Positions 60,149 to 64,000 of a stretch of DNA of 64,000 bases are shown piece by piece (position 1 is the stretch's first letter; each line of letters opens with the position of its first letter). This DNA is from an uncultured Pseudomonadota bacterium. GTDB taxonomy: Bacteria > Pseudomonadota > Gammaproteobacteria > Steroidobacterales > Steroidobacteraceae. The stretch covers positions 1 to 64,000 of the forward strand of contig CAMLGF010000007.1 in assembly GCA_946479515.1 (NCBI GenBank). Reading direction: 5' to 3'. Both the position numbers and the translations under genes were made by a program. The notes beneath the pieces are model-generated. The model was not told the origin of the DNA. It did not search any database and worked only from the letters and a program-made list of their open reading frames with translations.

Positions 60149-61110
60149 ACACCTATCTCATGCTGGTCCGCCGCGAGCTTTGGGAGCATCGCTCGCTGTG
60201 GATCGCCCCGCTGGTCTGGGTGGGAATCATCCTGGTCATGTTCACCTGGGGCACGTTCCAGCTGGAGCGCGACCAGGACTTCGGCGAGTTCTCGTCGGCC
60301 ACCAGCGTCGAGCAGCTGCGCGATCTCAGCGCCGAGAAACGCGCGGAGATCCAGCGTGCGCTGGAGTACGACAACGACCGCAAGCAGACCGTCTACGCCG
60401 CGTCCTATCTCGCCATCGGCGGGTTGATCTCGGGCTTCGTCTGCATCGTGGTGTTCTTCTATCTCATCGATTGCCTGTTCACCGAGCGGCGGGACCGGAG
60501 CATCCTGTTCTGGAAATCCATGCCCGTCTCCGACGCGCAGGTGGTGTTGTCGAAGTTCCTCACCGCCATGGTGGTGATACCAGCCGGCGTCATCCTGCTG
60601 TCGGCGGCGACGCAGCTGGCCCTGCTCGGCATCTGGAACCTGCGCTTCGCCGGCAGCGTCATCGGCATGTTCACGCCCGATTGGGACATCCTCTCGTGGC
60701 TGCGCTCGATGGTGATCGAAGCCGGCATGATGCTGGGCGGGGTCATGTGGTACGCGCCCATCGCGGCGTACTTCCTGCTGCTGTCGGTGTGGGTGAAACG
60801 CCTGGTGTTCCTGTGGGCGATCGTGCCGCTGGTGGCCGCTCCGCTGCTTGAGATCCTGTTCCTGCGCACGCACCACGTGGCGAACTTCCTCAATGACCGC
60901 TTCACGGGCTACGTGCGCGAGCTGAACCTGGAGCCGACCAGCATGCGCATCTCGCACGCGAATGCCGACATGCCGCGCGTCCAGGACCTGTTCGACAACC
61001 TGGACATGTCGGGCATGTTCACCAGCCTGGAGGCCTGGATCGGCCTGGCCGCCGCGGCCGCACTGCTGTTCGCGACCATCCGCATCCGGCGCTTCCGCGA
61101 CGATTCCTGA
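60145..61110 (+). CDS. ABC transporter permease (ABC-2 type)
   Basis: A 321-residue membrane protein with about six hydrophobic segments: an N-terminal helix (LWIAPLVWVGIILVMFTWG), a large extracytoplasmic loop (about 40-85, rich in Asp, Glu and Gln), then five helices. TERRDRSILFWKSMPVSDAQ is the characteristic coupling helix region of ABC-2 permeases. It forms an exporter with the ATPase encoded upstream (ATGA overlap at 60145-60148). It is the last gene of the operon and is followed by the strong terminator at 61155-61196. Confidence 0.88.
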   Translation: MNTYLMLVRRELWEHRSLWIAPLVWVGIILVMFTWGTFQLERDQDFGEFSSATSVEQLRDLSAEKRAEIQRALEYDNDRKQTVYAASYLAIGGLISGFVCIVVFFYLIDCLFTERRDRSILFWKSMPVSDAQVVLSKFLTAMVVIPAGVILLSAATQLALLGIWNLRFAGSVIGMFTPDWDILSWLRSMVIEAGMMLGGVMWYAPIAAYFLLLSVWVKRLVFLWAIVPLVAAPLLEILFLRTHHVANFLNDRFTGYVRELNLEPTSMRISHANADMPRVQDLFDNLDMSGMFTSLEAWIGLAAAAALLFATIRIRRFRDDS

Positions 61111-61154
61111 TCTGGCTAGTTAGATCGCGACGGCCCCCTGCAATGCCGTCCCCT

Positions 61155-61196
61155 GGCGGCCGACCGGTGCAGCACACCGGCCGGCCGCCCTTTTTT
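61155..61196 (+). terminator. Rho-independent terminator of the GntR/ABC operon
   Basis: A 15-bp stem (61155-61169 with 61175-61189, one mismatch) around the loop CAGCA, followed by C and six Ts (61191-61196). It lies 45 bases after the permease stop and before the mla-type operon. This is the clearest intrinsic terminator in the window. Confidence 0.9.
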
Positions 61197-61218
61197 CCGG
61201 ACCGGCCCCGCCGCGGGT

Positions 61219-61224
61219 TACACT
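61219..61224 (+). promoter_or_regulatory. candidate -10 box of the mla-type operon
   Basis: TACACT, identical to the proposed glmU -10 box, lies 7 bases before the ATG at 61232. No good -35 hexamer is visible; the region upstream is the terminator. It would give a leaderless mRNA. Confidence 0.35.
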
Positions 61225-61231
61225 GGCGGCG

Positions 61232-62347
61232 ATGCACCTGAGCCAGCGGCGCAACGGCGACAACCTGGAAGTCGAGCTGTCGGGCAGCTGGCGCGGCAGC
61301 GAGATGCCCGCCATCGACGCCGAGATCGCGGCTGTGCCGCTGAGTGGGGCGCGCAGCCTGCGCGTCCTGCTGCCGGACTTCCTCGACATGGATCTCGCGG
61401 GCGCCTGGCGTCTGCGCGACTGGCTCGAGGAAGCTGGCCGCGCCGGGGTCGCGGTGCAGTTCGACGGGCGCAAGCCGGGCCAGCTCGATCTGATCGACGC
61501 CACCCTGGCCGGCAAGGTACACGTCACGCCGCCCACCTCGTCCGAGCCCCGTTTCGAGCCGGTGAGTGCGCTCGGCCGCCAGGTCACGCGCCGCTGGAAC
61601 GGGTTGCTGGCGGCACTGGATTTCATCGGCCAGACCACCCTGACCGCGCTGCGTGCCTGCACCAGCTGGCGGCGCATGCGCCCGATATCCATCGCCCGGC
61701 ACATTTACGAGACGGGCATCACGGCCATCCCCATCGTCTCGCTGATCGCCTTCCTGATCACGCTCATCATCGCCTACATCGCCGCGCAGCAGGCGCGCGA
61801 GTACGGCGCGGAAATTTTCGTCGTCGACATCGTCACCGTGGGCGTGCTGCGCGAGCTCGCCGTGCTGCTGACCGCCATCATCGTCGCGGGCAGATCCGGC
61901 AGCGCATTCGCCGCCGAGATCGGCGCGATGAAGCTCAACGAGGAGGTGGATGCGCTGCACGCCATCGGCGTGCCGCCCCACGAGGTACTGATCCTGCCGC
62001 GGGTCATCGGGCTGGTGATCGCGCTGCCGCTGCTCACGGTCATCGCCGATTTCATCGGTCTGACGGGTGGGGCGCTGCTGTGCAAGTGGCTGCTCGACAT
62101 GCCGCTGCCGCTGTACCTGGATCGCGTGCAGGACGCCATCTCCCCGACCACCTTCTGGGTGGGCGTCGTCAAGGCGCCGGTGTTCGGCCTGCTGATCGCA
62201 CTCAGCGGCACCTACCGGGGCCTGCAGGTGCGCGACTCTTCGCGTGAGCTCGGCCGCCTGACCACCGTGGCCGTGGTGCAGTCGATATTCCTGGTGATCT
62301 TCGCCAATGCGATATTCGCCGTCGTCTTCTGGCAGCTGGACATCTAA
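61232..62347 (+). CDS. MlaE-type lipid ABC permease with fused STAS domain
   Basis: A 371-residue permease. Residues 1-90 look like a STAS domain (LEVELSGSWRGSEMPAID, then FLDMDLAGAWRLRDWLEEA), normally the separate MlaB protein. Residues 110-371 are the MlaE permease: YETGITAIPIVSLIAFLITL, AVLLTAIIVAGRSGSAFAAE and EVDALHAIGVPPHEVLILPR. The system moves phospholipid between membranes with an ATPase (next gene) and a periplasmic MCE protein. The ATG is preceded by TACACT and no Shine-Dalgarno sequence; the ATPase ATG overlaps its stop. Confidence 0.92.
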   Translation: MHLSQRRNGDNLEVELSGSWRGSEMPAIDAEIAAVPLSGARSLRVLLPDFLDMDLAGAWRLRDWLEEAGRAGVAVQFDGRKPGQLDLIDATLAGKVHVTPPTSSEPRFEPVSALGRQVTRRWNGLLAALDFIGQTTLTALRACTSWRRMRPISIARHIYETGITAIPIVSLIAFLITLIIAYIAAQQAREYGAEIFVVDIVTVGVLRELAVLLTAIIVAGRSGSAFAAEIGAMKLNEEVDALHAIGVPPHEVLILPRVIGLVIALPLLTVIADFIGLTGGALLCKWLLDMPLPLYLDRVQDAISPTTFWVGVVKAPVFGLLIALSGTYRGLQVRDSSRELGRLTTVAVVQSIFLVIFANAIFAVVFWQLDI

Positions 62348-63135
62348 TGGCGGCAGCCGACATCGCAAACGACGACACGCCGGTCATCGAAGTGCGAGGC
62401 CTGGTGAACCGTTTCGGTCCCCAGGTGGTGCACGACGGTCTCGATATGACTGTCCGGCGCCGCGAAGTGTTCGGCATCGTCGGCGGCTCGGGATCGGGAA
62501 AATCGGTGCTGCTGCGCTCCATCCTCGGTCTGCAACGGCCGCAGGCCGGCGAAGTGCGGGTGCTGGGCCGCGATCTCACGCACATGTCCTTCGAGGAATT
62601 GAAACAGGTGAAGGCCACCTACGGTGTGACGTTCCAGCAGGGGGCATTGTTCTCGGCCCTGACGGTGCTGCAGAACGTGCAGCTGCCCATGCTCGAGCAT
62701 CTGCAGCTTCCGCCGCGGGCGCTCGACGAGCTGGCCATGCTCAAGGTGCGCCTGGTGGGCCTGCCCGACGAGGCGGCGCGCAAGTATCCCGCCCAGCTCT
62801 CGGGCGGCATGATCAAGCGCGCCGCGCTGGCACGCGCGCTGGCGCTCGACCCGCCGCTGCTGATGCTGGACGAACCCACGGCCGGGCTCGATCCCATCAG
62901 CGCCGCGGCCTTCGACGAGCTGCTCATGGACCTGCGCGAGCAGCTCGGGCTCACGGTGGTCATGATCACCCATGATCTCGACACCATCTTCAGAACCTGC
63001 AATCGTGTGGGGGTGATCATCGACCGGAAGATGACCAGCGACACCCTCGAGGGCATCACGCGGAATCCGCATCCGTGGATCCAGTCCTATTTCCATGGAG
63101 AGCGCGCCACGCGCTTCGTGTCGCATGGAGCGTGA
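62347..63135 (+). CDS. MlaF-type ABC transporter ATP-binding protein
   Basis: A 262-residue ATPase of the Mla/Ttg2A type. Walker A is GGSGSGKSVLLRSILGL (about 41-57), the Q-loop is VTFQQGALFSALTVLQNV, the signature is LSGGM in PAQLSGGMIKRAALARAL, Walker B is LLMLDEPTAGLDP and the H-loop is MITHDLD. It energises phospholipid transport by the MlaE-like permease encoded upstream (stop and start overlap at 62347) and is followed by the MCE gene, whose ATG lies 10 bases inside its 3' end. Confidence 0.94.
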   Translation: MAAADIANDDTPVIEVRGLVNRFGPQVVHDGLDMTVRRREVFGIVGGSGSGKSVLLRSILGLQRPQAGEVRVLGRDLTHMSFEELKQVKATYGVTFQQGALFSALTVLQNVQLPMLEHLQLPPRALDELAMLKVRLVGLPDEAARKYPAQLSGGMIKRAALARALALDPPLLMLDEPTAGLDPISAAAFDELLMDLREQLGLTVVMITHDLDTIFRTCNRVGVIIDRKMTSDTLEGITRNPHPWIQSYFHGERATRFVSHGA

Positions 63136-64000
63136 AGCTAACTACACCGCCGTGGGCGCCTTCGTGCTGCTCATCGTCACCATGGCCAGCCTGTTCGTCT
63201 ACTGGTACGCGGGTTCGGGTGACGCGCGCGACTACACCCGTTACGAGATCTATTTCGAAGGCTCGGTGTCCGGCCTGAACCGCGGTAGCACGGTGCGCTA
63301 TCTGGGCGTGGAAGTCGGGCGGGTGGCCGCGATCCGCATCGATCGGCGCGCCGCGGACCGCGTGCAGGTGATCGCCGACATCGATTCCAGCACGCCGATC
63401 TCCGAGACCACGCTGGCGTCGCTGTCCCTGCAGGGCGTGACCGGCCTGCTGTACGTCGATCTGCTGGCCGATGCCCCGGAAGCGCGCAAGATGACGCCGG
63501 TGCCGTCCGAGAAATTCCCGGTCATCGACTCGGTACGCTCGAATTTCGACCTGTTCCTCTCCAGCCTGCCCGATCTCGTGGGTAGAGCCTCCGCCGTGCT
63601 GTCGGACGCGAACATCGACGCCATCACCCGCACGCTGGCCAGCATCGAGCAGGGCGCCGCGAGCCTGCCCGACACCATGCGGGACGCCCGCCAGGTGGTT
63701 GCCGAACTCAAGACCACGCTGGTCGACGTGCGCGCGGCGGCCGCCGGCGCGCGGCAGTTCATCGACTCGTCCGGCCCCGAGCTCACCGCGGCCGCCGAGC
63801 GCTTCCGCGTGCTGGCCGACAATCTCGCGCGCACCACCGGGAACCTGGACAAGCTGATGAGCGATCATCGGCAGGACGTGGGCTTGTTCCTGCGCGACAG
63901 CCTGCCGGAACTCGAGCGGCTGCTGCGCGACAGTCGCGTGGCCGCGCAGGAGTTCCGCGAGCTTTCGCGCAGCCTCAAGGCCGATCCGTCGCAGTTGCTG
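63125..64000 (+). CDS. MCE/MlaD family protein, 3' truncated by window
   Basis: Periplasmic substrate-binding component of the Mla-type system, anchored by an N-terminal membrane helix (about 8-26, YTAVGAFVLLIVTMASLFVYW). The MCE domain (about 38-120) reads YEIYFEGSVSGLNRGSTVRY, then GVEVGRVAAIRID and SLQGVTGLLYVDLLA. A long helical C-terminal region (from about 130) has heptad-like repeats and continues past the window, so at least 292 residues are present. This is longer than E. coli MlaD (about 180) and nearer to the large TtgC/PqiB-like forms. It begins within the 3' end of the ATPase gene. Confidence 0.92.
   Translation, partial: MEREANYTAVGAFVLLIVTMASLFVYWYAGSGDARDYTRYEIYFEGSVSGLNRGSTVRYLGVEVGRVAAIRIDRRAADRVQVIADIDSSTPISETTLASLSLQGVTGLLYVDLLADAPEARKMTPVPSEKFPVIDSVRSNFDLFLSSLPDLVGRASAVLSDANIDAITRTLASIEQGAASLPDTMRDARQVVAELKTTLVDVRAAAAGARQFIDSSGPELTAAAERFRVLADNLARTTGNLDKLMSDHRQDVGLFLRDSLPELERLLRDSRVAAQEFRELSRSLKADPSQLL

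Overview
The window is a strongly G+C-rich bacterial chromosome segment that is almost entirely coding. It holds no rRNA, tRNA, CRISPR array, insertion sequence or phage gene that I can see, and no gap above about 240 bases. The F1 ATP synthase genes followed by glmU and glmS, an E. coli-like AtpD, RimO, a GspA/GspB pair, FadE with an N-terminal membrane segment, and a YtrA-type GntR/ABC operon all point to a Gammaproteobacterium. Xanthomonadales or Steroidobacterales seems most likely, but the assignment is inferred and the species is not determined.

Layout. 1-3641 is the end of the atp operon (atpA partial, atpG, atpD, atpC). 3718-12515 holds glmU and glmS, which supply UDP-GlcNAc for the cell wall, spread among about a dozen small accessory genes: a Cys-cluster protein, DUF1697, DinB_2, DUF1272, 2H phosphoesterase, DUF488, DUF2845 and GST. 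12530-21626 is mixed: CPBP protease, a 28-residue Cys-rich peptide, AraC regulator, rimO, TonB-like protein, methyltransferase, DMT transporter, a secreted beta-propeller-like protein and an aldo/keto reductase. 21680-26364 is a tight minus-strand operon for glucoside use (GH3 glucosidase, exported lactonase, GntP permease). 26528-38922 holds a DacB-type PBP, a COG0523 GTPase/WD40/unknown trio, GT4 glycosyltransferase, M20 amidohydrolase, an orphan molybdopterin oxidase subunit, a beta-CASP RNase-like protein and a nucleotide-transporter-like MFS protein.

38936-45006 is the most unusual part. It is a three-gene minus-strand operon encoding a TonB-type protein with a cytoplasmic receiver-like domain, a Ser/Thr kinase with a degenerate receiver, and a membrane CheA-like histidine kinase. 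It is read divergently from a secreted protein of unknown function. I think this is the best candidate for an undescribed signalling system.

45255-58503 contains GNAT, rhodanese, GspA/GspB, DNA polymerase IV, DUF4399, DUF3667, FadE, a methyltransferase, malate dehydrogenase and an ECF sigma/anti-sigma-like operon. 58682-61110 is a GntR-controlled ABC exporter operon with a clear palindromic operator over its promoter, ended by a strong terminator. 61232-64000 is an Mla-type lipid transport operon (STAS-MlaE fusion, MlaF, MlaD partial) that runs off the window.

Two window-wide patterns stand out. Several start codons lacking a Shine-Dalgarno sequence have a -10-like hexamer 6-9 bases upstream, which suggests leaderless mRNAs. 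The rare Leu codons CTA and TTA sit in fixed contexts (TAT-CTA-C and TTA-G).
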